Part shown: positions 1-11,546 of the stretch, in pieces
Numbering within the stretch: the stretch's first letter is position 1
Layout: the number at the start of each line of letters is the position of its first letter
From: Zoroaster sp. YZ-2022
Lineage: Eukaryota > Echinodermata > Asteroidea > Forcipulatida > Zoroasteridae
NCBI GenBank assembly: GCA_029582265.1
Contig: CM055816.1
Coordinates: forward strand, 8,060,047-8,124,046
Length of the DNA: 64,000 nt
Direction: 5' to 3'
Notes under the pieces: generated by a model
Databases searched by the model: none
The model's input: only the letters and a program-made list of their open reading frames with translations
Told to the model about the DNA's origin: nothing
Made by a program: the position numbers and the translations under genes

Positions 1-676
1 GGAGGTTCAGGGGCTTTGTCCTCCAGACCAAAGGGAGACCCAGGCCTACCACCCACAGGAGGTTCAGTCGCTTTGTCCTCTAGACCAAAGGGAGACCCAG
101 GCCTGCTACCCACAGGAGGTTCAGGGGCTTTGTCCTTCTAGACCAAAGGGAGACCCAGGCCTGCTACCCACAGGAGGTTCAGGGCTTTGCCCTCAGACCA
201 AAGGAGACCCAGGCCTGCTACCCACAGGAGGTTCAGGGGCTTTGTCTCTAGACCAAAGGAGACCCAGGCCTGCTACCACAGGAGGTTCAGGGGCTTTGCC
301 CTCTAGACCAAAGGGAGACCCAGGCCAGCTACACACAGGAGGATCAGGGGCTTTGCCTCTCTAGACCAAAGGAGACCCAGGCCTGCTACCCACAGGAGGT
401 TCAGGGGCTTTGTCCTCTAGACCAAAGGAGACCCAGGCCTGCTACCCACAGGAGGTTCAGGGCTTTGCCTCTAGACCAAAGGGAGACCCAGGCCTGCTAC
501 CCACAGGAGGTTCAGGGGCTTTGTCCTCTAGACCAAAAGGAGACCCAGGCCTGCTACCCACAGGAGGTTCAGGGGGCTTTGTCCTCTAGACCAAAGGGAG
601 ACCCAGGCCTGCTACCCACAGGAGGTTCAGGGGGCTTTGTCCTCTAGACCAAAGGGAGACCCAGGCCTGCTACCCA
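1..676. repeat. 57-bp tandem repeat (left copy)
   Basis: About 12 head-to-tail copies of a 57-bp unit carrying TCTAGACCAAAGGGAGACCC and CAGGCCTGCTACCCACAGG. Units differ mainly by single-base loss or gain in the G, A and C runs (AAAGGG against AAAGG, GGGG against GGG). Because 57 is a multiple of three, short open frames run through it, but they break wherever a homopolymer slips, so it is not read as coding. It is cut by the window start. Confidence 0.93.
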
Positions 677-1557
677 TTTTTCAGGATTGTTTTACTTTTG
701 TCAAATCACACCCCTGCATCTATGTCTAAAACTAAGAAATGCACAAAACATTAACATTTTTTTCTTTATGTTTTTCTCAAAAACATGAACACCTATTGTA
801 ATGAAATTTTCACATTTTAGTTTCATGATATATTTCTTGAAAATTAACCAGTTCGCGTCGGGAATAAACAAGTTTTTCTGGGCCCCTGTGCGGGTTCCTT
901 TTTCCCACATAAACACGTTAATGGAAGCTTCCACAGCGTGTGGCCATGTCTACCGAGCATGCATACAAATATTCCGGCATTTCCTATGGCGTGTTTAGAC
1001 GCTCTCTGATCCGTGGTGCAAAAACAAATTGCGTGTATACACGGCCTCCGACGCGAACTGGTTAAAGAGTTGAAATGCCACATAGGTATGTTGCACAATT
1101 GTACTTTCTCTTTAACAATAAGCTGTAACTTTCACAAGTTGGCTTTTTAATATTAATATCTTGATTCAAAGAGAGTAAGTCGTTGTCTGCCTGGAAGAAG
1201 GTCGTAAGGCTCTATGACCTTCTTCTGGGCACACAAAGTACAACTTTTTGTCCCAGCAGAAGGTCGTAAGCAATAAAATGGCTCCTTTGTTATAACTCCT
1301 TTGTTATAACTGTTATATATTTGTTGCTAGAATTACTCCCAAGACACGTTTTTCCATTCTCATGCAGAATTTAACTTTCCTACAGTGACAACCAAACTTT
1401 CACCCTCAGTTTTCTTGAAACACAATTTTGCACATTAATTACTTTTGCTGGCCAAACTTTCGTTACGCGTAGTCCTTCTTCCGGGCACACGACGAAGTAT
1501 ACTCGGAGAGTAAACCTACAAAGATTTGACTGTACTGTTATCTTATGTCATCCATAG
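677..1557. other. Non-coding flank or intron upstream of exon D
   Basis: AT-rich sequence with no supported gene. It contains two short imperfect inverted blocks built on the words GAAGGTCGTAAG and CTTCTTCCGGGCACAC (1,190-1,275 and 1,475-1,500), which look like a small foldback repeat. The same block is present inverted at 22,260-22,870. Confidence 0.5.
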
Positions 1558-1722
1558 GAGAGAACGTGAACGGTCCACAACCCTGTAAGCCAGGCTACTA
1601 CTGCCCTCTACAGACACCGAGTCCTGACCGGTACCCATGCCCTGAAGGGACCTTCTCTCCCCTGTCTAACCTCACCAGACCAGAAGAATGCACTGACTGC
1701 ACAGCAACGTACTACTGTCTTG
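1558..1722 (+). CDS. Exon D: ephrin-receptor-like cysteine-rich module (intact copy)
   Basis: A 165-bp internal exon, acceptor CCATAG at 1,552-1,557 and donor GTATGA at 1,723, phase 1 at both ends. It encodes about 55 residues with CKPGYYCPLQTPSPDRYPC, then PEGTFSPLSNLTRPEECTDC and ATYYCLG. The spacing C-x-PGYYC, YPCPxGTFS, EECTxC matches the GCC2/GCC3 ephrin-receptor-like repeats found in tandem in large secreted or membrane proteins of invertebrate deuterostomes. The potential N-glycosylation site NLT is visible. Symmetric phase-1 exons are typical of shuffled extracellular modules. Exons A, B and C of the same kind lie on the minus strand at 60.9-24.6 kb, so this plus-strand exon is in the inverted arm. 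Its frame-broken twin is at 22,088-22,239. No ligand or function can be assigned. Confidence 0.8.
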
Positions 1723-2577
1723 GTATGATCATATTTCTGCTATTTTGATGGCAATTTCTGAAAAATTTCTTTTTTTATCAGAAGATTGCTATTTTACTTC
1801 AGGAAACGATAAAAAATACATTAAAATGACATGTTTCTCAAAATAATTGTGAGATTCGTGGCTTTACAGTAAAAATATACAAAATTTAATTTATTGTGGG
1901 CAACGTGTTAGCTATGATTTAGAAAATTGCTGGAAATTTCAAAACAGGGTGTCCAAATTTTTCACGTACAATATTTTCACATGTAAATGACAGATGAAAT
2001 AGGGTGTCCAAAATTGAAAAAGGGTGTCCAACAGACACCCAGAGGCCCCTCTGGTTAATAATACTATGGTTGTGGGTCCCTTCATAAATTCAATTTGGCA
2101 CATTTTACTGTTAAACCACACTTCTGATGCCTATTTTGTGAAATTTTTAAAGATATCGTTTTTTAGTATTTGTTTTCCTGAAGAAAAAGAATTATCAATG
2201 TTCCAATGAAGATTTTTTTAAATCGGAAATTATTGATAAAACATAGGTGATATAGGCCCCTACACATGTATCTGTAATAATAATAATAATGGTATACTAT
2301 TTTTCTAGCACCTTTTTTCCAAAAGTTTCAAACTTTGGCGCATTTTGCTGCCATTTCAGAAACACCAGGGCAAGGCCCCTTTTCTTTAATGATGTCTAGG
2401 GTTCTGTACTTGCATGACCCAACAACTCCTGCTTTACGTCCCGTCCGAAAAAGGCAGACCCTGATGACATTTTTAGGCTCGACCATGCAACTGTGAACAT
2501 AGAATGGTCTCCCATCCAAGTACTAACGGCGGTCAGCGTTGATTAACTTTGGCAATCATGCCATTGGCACTTCCATT
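1723..2577. other. Intronic AT-rich sequence
   Basis: No gene seen. It holds three scattered copies of the word GGGTGTCCAAA (1,945-2,035), a short ATA microsatellite near 2,278, and a stretch near 2,500-2,560 that is repeated inverted at 21,260-21,310. The counterpart in the right arm is 21,240-22,087. Confidence 0.5.
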
Positions 2578-2870
2578 AACTACTCCCAAATCCTCCAAAA
2601 TCCTTCTCCTGGTTTTGCCTGATTTTGATGGATTCAGTACTCCATAGTATAGCCCAGCGAATAGAGCGATTAGAGCCACGTGTACCAAATCCACCAGCTG
2701 CTTTTGTTGGATTCAGGACTGTGTACAGCCAAGCCATGGATGCTTTGCATTTGCTACTGTACCAATTCCATCAAAGTCCAACAATTGGGGTACCTTTTTA
2801 CTGTATGTTGATGGATTTCGGAGGATTTGGGATGGTTTCTAGCCAAAATGCTTAGAGGGTTAGGGCTAAG
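2578..2870. mobile_element. MITE-like element, degenerate TTAA family
   Basis: The stretch begins TTAACTACTCCCAAATCCTC and ends in GGATTTGGGATGG followed by a decayed GGGTTAGGGC. The ends are imperfect inverted repeats related to the cleaner TTAA-flanked elements at 3,170-3,409 and 24,191-24,277. Its inner sequence contains the unit that is expanded into a tandem array at 26,640-27,270. The right-arm copy is at about 20,975-21,245. Confidence 0.55.
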
Positions 2871-2968
2871 CAATGTGTTAATTTCAAGTGAAATTTGTAA
2901 AAAAAAAAATTAACTTTAAAAAAAAATTTGTACTGTAGTCCTAGTCGAATGAGGATCTAAAACCTTGG

Positions 2969-3027
2969 AACACTGACTGTTCTCATACAGGTCACCAACA
3001 CTGACTGTTCTCATACAGGTCACCAAC
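2969..3027. repeat. 29-bp tandem duplication
   Basis: Two perfect or near-perfect head-to-tail copies of a unit containing ACTGACTGTTCTCATACAGG. The right arm (about 20,845-20,870) has a single copy, so this duplication distinguishes the two arms. Confidence 0.75.
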
Positions 3028-3169
3028 AAATTTTTGGAAATTTCTAAGATTTGGGGGATCCAAAATAGCATTCAGAGGAACTGTTATCATTGGTCATCCC
3101 ACCAAAATAAATGAATACAATTATCTGGCCAAAACTGGGGTTCTTTCGTTGCCTGGAACAAAATATTAA

Positions 3170-3409
3170 CCCTAACTACCCCATATCCTCCAACATCCTC
3201 CAAGGGGCACTTTTTGGGGGAAAATTCAGCACAGTTCAAATGGGACAAAATTACTACCTGGCAAGAAGTACAGGCCATAAGTGCTGAATATGAAAGATCA
3301 ACGGAAATGCTTGGTGCATTTTGAAGATAAGGATATGTTTTTAAAAGTGCACTGGAGGATATTGCAGGATTCAGGAAGGTTCCTAGCCAGAATACCTAGG
3401 GGGTTAGGG
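3170..3409. mobile_element. piggyBac-like MITE flanked by TTAA
   Basis: TTAA at 3,166-3,169 is followed by CCCTAACTACCCC. The other end is CTAGGGGGTTAGGG followed by TTAA at 3,410-3,413. TTAA target duplication with terminal CCCTA is the signature of the piggyBac superfamily. There is no transposase, so it would be a non-autonomous derivative. The inverted copy is at about 20,474-20,706. Confidence 0.65.
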
Positions 3410-3439
3410 TTAAATACTGTGAGTTATGGTCACATGCAT

Positions 3440-3718
3440 TGGCGGATCCAGGGGGGGCTAAGGGGGCTGTAGCCCCCCCCCCCCTAAAATCGTAAATAAA
3501 AATTTAAAAAAGAGAGAGAGAGAGAGAGGGGAGGGGAGGGGAGAGGAGAACGCACTCCCATTCCCATTCCTACAGTATGCGGGATAAACATAAGGAGGTG
3601 ACCTACTTAGTACTGTACTAACCGTTGTGCATAGGAAGTGGCGGCACCCTTTGTAGTACTGAAAAATAATTGTTTTTGATTCTCAGCCCCTCCCTAAAAA
3701 ATGTTCTGGATCCGCCCA
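3440..3718. mobile_element. MITE with GGCGGATCCA terminal inverted repeats
   Basis: The element starts GGCGGATCCA (3,441-3,450) and ends TGGATCCGCC (3,708-3,717). It carries a run of C (about 3,473-3,484) and an AG microsatellite (about 3,510-3,545). The same element recurs inverted at about 20,270-20,440 (degraded) and again, truncated at one end, at 50,889-51,096. Confidence 0.7.
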
Positions 3719-3852
3719 TGACATGTCCATCCTGGCCACGTTTGGGTGGCTTACCATTTCACTTTAAGAAAATTCTTGCATGGGGTCGGGAGCGTGGGAT
3801 CATAATCTTTCATTTTTAAATTGTTAATATCCTGTAACTAATTCTGTAACAG

Positions 3853-3988
3853 GTGGAGAGCCCACAGAATCAGGGCCCTGTCCGCCCGGCTATTACTGTA
3901 AACCCGGTACCAAAATGCATGAGCAGTATCGTGTCCAAATGGCACCTCAACATGGATTACAGCCAAGATGAAGTCAGTGACTGCAAAA
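3853..3988 (+). pseudogene. Exon E: further ephrin-receptor-like module, frame interrupted
   Basis: Acceptor TCTGTAACAG ends at 3,852 and the coding sequence starts in phase 1, matching the phase-1 donor of exon D. Frame 1 reads GEPTESGPCPPGYYCKPGTK and then MHEQY. A missing base shifts to CPNGT, and a second missing base shifts to NMDYSQDEVSDCKIT. Together these follow the module pattern PGYYC, YPCPNGTF, SDC. Both losses fall in short same-base runs (CC, TT), so sequencing error is as likely as true decay. I see no convincing donor, so the 3' limit is approximate. The diverged right-arm counterpart of its acceptor and GTGGAGAGCCCACAGAA lies near 20,170-20,195. Confidence 0.6.
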
Positions 3989-4998
3989 TTACCTGAGTGT
4001 GGACTAGACTTCCTTTAATTTTGAGAGGTTTTTTATGTGTGGATGGTGTGGTACATATGGACATTGGAGGATTTTTATTTGAAAATTAAGTATTTCAATG
4101 TTGACAAAACAATACATTTCCCCCGGGAGCAGAATACAAAAGTGAAAATAGGGACAATTTATTTACAGTGGTTATATTAAAAGGGGTGAAAACCCTGGTG
4201 AGAGCATTGTGAAAATCTCGACACGATTCATATTTTAGAGCCCATCATCAAATGGTTATCCTGAATCAGTTGGTTCAATTAACCCTACTACACATGAGGC
4301 CCTCCGATCCACTAAATTTTCATGTTCTTCACCAACTGGTACGATTTACAAACCTGCTGTCCTTTCAAGTAATCTTACAAAATCAACTTCCAATAGCCTT
4401 ACCCAAGGCCACTGGAAATGTTTGAACATATTAGTATGGCCTGCAATGTATCAATGGGAGACACCTTACCCTGCAATCTCAGTAGTGACAGTGCACATAG
4501 GGAGCCACTGGCAACAGTTAACCCTCCCACCTACACATGGAGCCCTCAGAACAACTAAATTCTGTTCTTTAGCATCCTTCCAGTACATACATGCTTACCA
4601 AAGCTATATCCTTTTCCAAGTAATCTTACAAAAATCAACTTGTGCCACCCCAAGAGCCCTACTGTAAATGTTTGAACATATTAGTATTACAATGCATCGA
4701 TGGAACCACTTTACCCTGTAATCTCAGTGGTGTGACACAGTATGGAAAAAGGGTAACCATGAGGAGGCCACTGGCAACAGCCAATGGCTTGGGTAACAGA
4801 TGGGTTGTTTCTAAATGCATTGATTGTAGGAGGTTATTGGCTTGGAGTGGCCTGAATGAGTTGTTTAAAAAGTGCAGCTAATTATAGGGCGGTTAAATTA
4901 ATGTGTGTTTGTTGTATGCAAAATAGTATGTCATTAATTGAATATTAGATTGTTTCAAGGGACGACCTGCAAATTCTCCTTGTTTGGCCAAGAAAATA
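3989..4998. other. Non-coding sequence with an internal direct repeat
   Basis: No gene recognised. Two related segments, about 4,380-4,530 and 4,620-4,770, share CTTACAAAATCAACTT, AAATGTTTGAACATATTAGTA and ACCCTGCAATCTCAGT-like words, indicating an old direct duplication of about 240 bp. Confidence 0.5.
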
Positions 4999-5807
4999 GT
5001 TTCCGGTTTCTGGTCTGCACGCATCGCCTCGGACCCTATGCATTGCGCATCGCCTTCAGACCCTGCGCATTGCGCCGCTTCTCAGACCCTGCGCGTGGCA
5101 TCGCCTCAGACCCTGCGCATTGGCATCGCCTCCAGACCCTGCGCATTGCGCCATATCGAACCCTACGCGTGTCATGCCTCAGACCCTAGCATTGGCATCA
5201 CCTCAGACCCTGCGTTGGCATAGCCTCAGACCCTACTTGTGAGTATCGCCCCAGACCTGCGCATTAGCATCGCCTCAGACCCTGCGCTTGGCATCGCCTC
5301 AGACCCTACGCGGTGGCATCACCTCAGACCCTACGCCCAGCATCGCCTCTTGAACCCTGCGCGCTTGATGCTTCGCCTCAGACCCTACGCATTAGCGCCG
5401 CCTCAGACCCTGCGCTTGGCATCACCTCAGACCCTACGCTGTCGCGCCTCGGACCCTGCACAGTATGCGCCTCAGGACCCTGCGCGTGGCATCGCCTCAG
5501 ACCCTGCGCTGTGGCATCGCCCCAGACCCTCTTGCATTGGCATTTTAAATTTTCTTTCTGTTAACGATGTCTAATTGCAGCCAAAATTACTGGACCCGGT
5601 GGAATTCTGCCGTGCTGTGTTTTAATGACTTTTTCACATAGGGGTATGAGCGTTTACCCAAGTTGTAGGGCCTCTCTTAGCCACCATACTTTGTGTATGG
5701 GAAATTCGGTCTGGTTCAATAACACGGCTTATACATGTATCACGTATTTCAGCGGTTGGCAAAACAAAACGATTTTGAGCCAACCTATGACCAGAAACCA
5801 GAGACTT
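4999..5807. mobile_element. R-A element (TIR CCGGTTTCTGGTC) carrying an internal tandem array
   Basis: The left end TTCCGGTTTCTGGTC (5,001-5,015) is matched by the right end GACCAGAAACCAGAGACTT (about 5,789-5,806). Between them are a tandem array (5,016-5,545) and then the unique R-A body with CCATACTTTGTGTATGGGAA and GACGATGTCCAATTGCAG-like words. Other copies lie at 9,783, 26,080, 34,768, 42,938, 44,900 and 61,515. Only this one has the large internal expansion. Confidence 0.7.
5016..5545. repeat. Minisatellite of about 25 bp inside the R-A element
   Basis: About 20 variable copies of a unit near CATCGCCTCAGACCCTGCGC with short spacers such as ATTGG or TTGG. The R-A copy at 9,783 has about one unit at the same place (CCTCAGACCCGCGCATCGG), so the array arose by expansion of a pre-existing segment of the element. 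The inverted, eroded counterpart is at about 19,030-19,300 (GGTCTGAGGCGTGC, GGTCTGGCGATGCC). Confidence 0.85.
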
Positions 5808-6044
5808 TTGCCTTATAAACCAGTGTACGGTGAGGAGCAGAAACTACCTCATAATTCACTGGCTGTTCGAGGATTTTTCAAACAACATGGCGGCTCCCTG
5901 TGTATAACTGAATAGCCAGCCAAAATCATGATCACAATGGGCTCGTACACATATAATGAGAAAAATCAACAGCTCTCTGCCGGGATCATGTGTGTACCAA
6001 AAGTTCTTTTTAATAGATAGCATTTAAAGGGAGGCCAAAGTTAT

Positions 6045-6345
6045 GGTGCAATAAAGCCTTTGAAGCTAGCCAGGTCAGAGACTTGCCCAGGCCTAGAGGC
6101 CTATATATAATCCCCTAATGAGCGTTAAAAGACCCTTACTAATGAATAGATCTGAAATAATATTGTTAACACAGACCCATTGACACCTCAGCTGTCTTTT
6201 GTTCACACCTTTATAATGAGCTCTACTTGTGGAGCTAAGCCCTCCAAGCCAGGTTAGGTTGATTGGTAGGTACCTTATTGTTACAGGATTAGGACTCTAA
6301 AGACAGATTAGGAGCCAGGTAGCATGGGCCCTGTTGAGTCTTCTC
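6045..6345. repeat. Interspersed repeat R-E, copy 1
   Basis: Shares a long direct match with 58,005-58,300, including GACACCTCAGCTGTCTTTTG, TATAATGAGCTCTACTTG and AATAGATCT. No coding potential or clear terminal repeats are seen. Confidence 0.7.
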
Positions 6346-8248
6346 AAAACTTGGCTGTACCATGACTTTGAAGCCCTCCTCCATAATAACACATACCCCC
6401 ATTGCACTAAAAGAGCACTAAATCAGAATGCCATCTTCATTTTGTTTTGTTTTTAAATTGGTGTTTGTTTTAAGTGGTGTTTGTAATTTACTTACTTAAA
6501 ATATATGCAAGGAGGCCTCCTTTTGGCACCATGAGGCCTCCTTGCCTGTTAAATAAATAAATGCAAATCCATCTGTGAAGTCTTCCATGAAGTCCGGAAG
6601 GTTGGCAGCTCTGCATGTGTGGCAGATTGAACCACGGCCATTATTGTCAATATTGCTGGTACATAAACATCATTACACATAGCCCAAACCTATTTGATGT
6701 TAAAATCCGAATTGTTCCTAAATTTGTTTGGTAGTATATTTAATTTTATTACACCATAAAAATATGCATTATATATTTATTTCTTTTATTTTAAAAAAGA
6801 AACTTCTTGCATTACAATTCTGAGCTGAGCACAAACTGAATATTCATCTGTTCATATTTGTCATGGTTCTAGATCAGGTTGCATTTTTACACTGTGTGTG
6901 CAGATACTTAGATTTAAATGATTTATCTCTAGCAACTTGAATTCTTGGTTCCTGATTAGTCAGTGGGAGTGCAATATAAATCCGTGTTACGCCAACGGTA
7001 CATACAAAAGAGCTTCATATGGCGTCATGCATCAAGTTTGCTGGAAAGTAATTCATTATCTGATAGCGTTCGTGGAATATGAACATTTTAGTGTTTCTGC
7101 ATCCCATGGCCACGTGGCATTTTCCTGTCGTGTGTATTTCATAAGTAGCGCATTGATCAGTGCATGCAAACATCATAGTCAACACTACACAAGTTGTGCT
7201 TTAAAAGTATATTTTGTATATATATCTATAAACACATAGTTTGCTTTTCATTGTCAAGTGTAGATTGTGTTATAAGTTTATTATTTTTTGCCCTATATCA
7301 TTTCTTCAACAGAAATATTGATATAATGAATCACCAAAAACATTCAGTTTACTGTTTCCATTAACAATATGATTATGATGATGTAGTATAATAATTTCTC
7401 ATTATTTACCAATCCAGCACTACATGTAAATCCTCTGTAAAGTCGTGTACATCAGTAAAAGAAAAAAGCAAACCAATGGGAAATGTTTTGTGTCTGATTA
7501 TAAACATTTATTGTCATGCTTTCATCAGTATTACAATATGGGCCATCCGGATCCTCTGGACAATGCACATGAAGAATGAATGAGTGTGGCATTAAGAAAC
7601 ATGCCTTTGTCCCATGACATATCCCTGTCAATAAGCAGTGTTGAAAGCTCCAATTCAAGACTGCCAAATTCAATAATAGATCCACATTAGCTGGTCATAC
7701 AATAACATGTAGCTCTGGGTTTTATACAATATACATGTAGAAGTTTTATACCATGATCAAAATGTCAAACTTTAGGCGCATGCCTTTTCTTGTTTCTTTT
7801 TCAAAGTAACAATCTAAACTTGGTGCAGGGGCACTCACTTTAAACTAATTTCAAAGTGAAATGACTGCCTTTATATCTAGCTGTGTTAAAACTTTAGCTT
7901 GCCTACATATGTTATATTTTGGTACCAAATGAAAGACCATTTCATGGGCTTTAAATGGCATGCACAAAGTTTTTTATACATAAATATTCAAATAGAAAAT
8001 CGGGTTTGAAAATGGCCAGAAGTTCCAAGCTACGTTTTTGCTGTGTGTGTGTGAAAAAAACGTGGGACTGGAGACACTGTGTGCATAGACAATAGAGCAC
8101 ACCAGGCTACATGCACATAAACAATGTGTTGATGGGGTTAAGCTTAAAGATGGTAAAGCCCGTTAATATGGTTATTTTTCACCCGTGTTCTTAGATTTTC
8201 CAAGCCAAAATCCGCAGTTCAAAACATTGTGTTAAAGCAGATATAGTT
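6346..8248. other. AT-rich stretch without a recognisable gene
   Basis: I see only short non-conserved open frames. The small segment 6,500-6,545 contains a repeated AGGAGGCCTCC / AGGCCTCCTTG pair. Nothing else structured is visible. Confidence 0.4.
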
Positions 8249-8490
8249 CTACATAGTTGGGCATATACTTCCAGTCGATATATGTTCATCAATGTTCAGT
8301 GAGCACATTCTCTCCCAAGCCCTGGTCCTATTCTCCCCGGTTGTTCCGCTACGCTCGATGACGTCCTCCAGCATCCGGTCGCCGCGTGACCCCTCCAGCA
8401 GCCTACTTAGCCAGCAGCATTTCTGAGTCGACATTCTGAGGGCGATCAGAACATCCTGGTCGACGATGGGGTTGTAACCTCCAGTTCTTT
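8249..8490 (-). CDS. Unrecognised GC-rich open reading segment (possible exon)
   Basis: The minus strand reads GGYNPIVDQDVLIALRMSTQ, then KCCWLSRLLEGSRGDRMLED and VIERSGTTGENRTRAWERMC, and stops at 8,249. It is much more GC-rich and codon-like than its AT-rich surroundings and is predicted mostly helical by eye. Just upstream (8,475-8,510) a phase-0 reading after TTCTCAG gives LSKVLKELE, which could join it if one base were gained or lost. I do not recognise the family. It may be an exon of the same minus-strand gene suggested by the splice-flanked segments at 10,454 and 11,547. It is equally possible that it is a remnant of a mobile element. Confidence 0.35.
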
Positions 8491-8547
8491 CAGAACTTTA
8501 CTCAACTGAGAATTTCCACATGGTGTCACGCAATTGGTCTTACTTAA

Positions 8548-8875
8548 TAATAATAATAATAATGTGTGGACTTATATAGCGCCGCGTATCCACTGTTGAT
8601 TAGTTACTCGAGCGCATATTATTACCCTGCTCATAAGGCTAATAAATCATTCCTGAAACCATCTCAGCTCTCTGGGGTGTACAGCTCAATTGCTGCCATT
8701 ACAAAGCATATAGGGCTAATCAGCTCGCCTCCAATTTTGTTAACCCTGGGTGGAGAGAAACAATTATGGTTAAGTGTCTTGCTCAAGGACACAAGTGTCT
8801 GACTGGGATTCGAACCCACATTCTGCTGCTAACACCAGAACTTGAGTCGATCAGCTAGACCGCTCGTACCTCTTC
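8548..8875 (-). mobile_element. SINE-1 (tRNA-Leu-like head, copy 1)
   Basis: On the minus strand a tRNA-like head (box A near GAGCGGTCTAGC, box B GGGTTCGAATCCCA) is followed by GTCCTTGAGCAAGACACTTA, a body with AGCTGAGATGGTTTC, and an ATT-repeat tail (8,548-8,562). Copies are also at 32,298 (+) and 57,355 (-). The CTTGAGCAAGACACTTA stretch resembles the conserved central part of widespread metazoan SINEs. Confidence 0.8.
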
Positions 8876-9782
8876 ACCTCTTCACAAACTGGAAAAACAA
8901 TCGCTTTGGGAAAAGTTCGTTTCAACTTGAGCTAACCACCCGTTCTACTCTTTTGAGTGACATCCTTTTCAAGAAGAATGGGAACTGCATTGTGAGCGGT
9001 CAACATGCTTTCTAAAAAGCTCTTGCACTGATCAAGTGGCTTGCTGGTACTGATAGTGGACAAAACATAAACCCAGACTCTATTAGTAGATGGATCACCC
9101 AAATCACCACGGGATCACCAATTGTCTGACCAACTTGGTTGAATTTCAGTGATCCAAAATGGTTGGTGTGTGTGACAGTGACATGAAAACTTACAAGCAA
9201 TAGAGCTTGTGTAGCCCATCAATGTTCCTGGTTCAATTGTATTGATTTTGTTGTTCTGCAGTAATCTTAGATGGGAAAACAAATTAGGGTTAAAACATTG
9301 TATTAATGTACTCACTGGCCAGTATTGCAACATGAATTTATACGAGACTTGTTGCCTAGGCGGATGGCGCAATTATCAGATCACGTGGTTACCCGACAAA
9401 ATTATTGAGACTTTGTTTTCCGAGCAGAACAGTATAAAAAGACATTGACTTCAAAACACGGGCACTTTCAAAGAGTGCCGTGGTGTAAATGAAATACAAA
9501 TAAATTATCATTAACACGGTTCTCCAAACTGAACTTTGTGTGAATTTCAATGTTGCAATAAATGGCCAGTGGTGTATTTAATTATTAATTATAACTTTTG
9601 CCTCATCAAAATACATCAAACAAATGATTTCTAATTGTTTTGTCAACAATGTTGGGTTTCCTGAAAGAACGTTGTAATGGTATCGAACAATCTCAACAAT
9701 TATCTATGCCAGAGGGTACACTTATTTTGGAAAAAGGAGATAATGAGGTAATCTTTATAAGGTAAAGAGTTAAGGCCAAACA
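8876..9782. other. Stretch without a recognisable gene
   Basis: AT-rich sequence with short open frames on both strands only. No conserved domain, splice-flanked exon or repeat is evident. Confidence 0.4.
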
Positions 9783-9990
9783 AGTCTCCAGTTTCTGGTG
9801 ATACGTCTCTGCCCGCGATAAGCCTCAGACCCGCGCATCGGCATTTTAGTTTTCTGTTTTCCAATATGACGATGTCCAATTGCAATAAAATTGCTTGATG
9901 GAGATTCTGCAGCATGATTTCAGACCCACACTTTGTGTATGGGAAATTTGGTCTGGTTCAGTAACTGCGTATACATATTATCCGTGTTCG
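9783..9990. mobile_element. R-A element fragment, unexpanded
   Basis: Begins AAGTCTCCAGTTTCTGGTGA and contains a single CCTCAGACCCGCGCATCGG unit, then GACGATGTCCAATTGC and TTTGTGTATGGGAAATTTGG. It lacks the matching right-hand terminal repeat. It shows what the 4,999-5,807 copy looked like before array expansion. Confidence 0.65.
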
Positions 9991-10453
9991 CTGGATGTCC
10001 AAAAGGAGACATTTTGGCTAAACATGATTATTCATTACAATGTTATTTTACTGAATTGTATTAGACAATTCCAGTTGAGGTCGCCATCGTCCGTGGTCAC
10101 TTAAATTTAAAGAAGACTAACGTTAACACTTACAATTCCACGTAGGCGAAAAGTCTTTAAAAGACCGGTTGGCGACGATATTTCCACCGATAATGAACTG
10201 TGGTTAAAGATTGTGTCACAATAAAGGAACAACACTTTGTTACACATTAAATGTCTGTTATAATAATAACTAATTTAAATTAAATAGGCGTGAACTACGT
10301 TCAAAACTCTTAAGATGATTCGTTATGTATTTATTGTATTATTGTTTTAATTTGGTTTAAGGTGTAATTTATATCCCAGCTCCAGTCGAACCGCACAGTG
10401 AATGATTATGTTCATGATGCCACCGATGGTGACCTGGTTTCAACCATCCATAC

Positions 10454-10512
10454 CTTTCGGCGATACTGGTCCGAGCAAGTGCAGACATCAGGACACCGTT
10501 GATCTCCATATC
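10454..10512 (-). CDS. Candidate small exon (CPDVCTC motif)
   Basis: Minus-strand acceptor CTTCTTCATCCAG precedes 10,512 and donor AAAGGTATGG follows 10,454. If entered in phase 1 it reads YGDQRCPDVCTCSDQYRRK and leaves in phase 0. CPDVCTC resembles the start of leucine-rich-repeat N-terminal caps, but 19 residues are too few to assign. The phase fits the upstream candidate exon at 11,547-11,648. Confidence 0.3.
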
Positions 10513-11546
10513 CTGGATGAAGAAGAATAATGAAGAACCTTATAAACTTAAAACCCATTTAAAGGTTGACTATCTGCATTTTCGACTTAAACCTGTATAT
10601 ACTTTGTGGCTCTCGCGATGTAATACATATTTCTAAATCCGTGGTATATAGAAACCAAACTGTGAAACGTTGAAACCTTGGATTTCATTGTGTCGCTAAA
10701 GAAAACAGTGAACACGCATTCAGATTGTATATCCATTGTTCCAACAATTCCGCGTCTCGGATAACAACAATATAATTGTATGAATTGTTGGTGAAGTTTA
10801 ATACTTTACCGGTAAATTTCATACTGATCATTCTGGTTTTGTAGACCGATAGTGTATCTGATCTTTATAAGCAGGCTTTTCTTCGGGGGATTCTGTCTGA
10901 GGGTGTTTTATTTTTAGAGAAAGAGACAAATTTTGCAAGTATGGACATGACTAAGTCTTAGGAAATGTTCAGCCTAGATACAATATTTATAAATTGATTG
11001 ATGCATTCAACCAATGAAAATCAAGTCTGCTTAGGAAATGTTCAGCACAGTTTGGCAAATCATTACTGAGAATAATTCAAGAGCTCAAAGTTATCAGATT
11101 TGTCAATAATAAACATTGTGACGCCATGTTTTTTAATGAGCTGAACTTCGTTTCATTCATTTTGGTCAATAGTGTGGACAAAATCCAATTTGAGTAATAA
11201 TTTGAAGAAAAAAAATTCATCTAATGAGTGAGTTTTATTTATCAAAATATGCATCATTTTACCCAAGTAAAAATGGTGTAAAATGGACTTTCAAACTGTG
11301 ATATGAACTAATATTAAACATCTGGACTAAGTGATATATATTTAATTTGCTACATATCCAAAATCAATTGTTATTTTGCTATAAGTCCCCGTGTATTTTT
11401 TTCTAAAAGTTATACAGCTTTGGCAAAAAGAATAGGTTGATATTACTTCTTAATGTGCTCTACTTTCCTACCATGAAAAATTAAGACACACTTATTATTC
11501 CCTTGATCGATTTGATTCTTCCTCATAACTTCCTAATTGTACTTAC

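Noticed and set aside
1..676. CRISPR-like array
   Set aside because: Head-to-tail 57-bp repeats without distinct spacers, in a eukaryotic context.
3400..3420. Interstitial telomere sequence (TTAGGG, CCCTAA words, also at 24,190 and 24,270)
   Set aside because: Single copies located exactly at MITE ends next to TTAA, not tandem telomere repeats.
5239..5574. 111-codon frame with DPA repeats (for example ASDPALGIASDPTRWHHL)
   Set aside because: Translation of the 25-bp minisatellite inside a MITE; several frames are open simultaneously.
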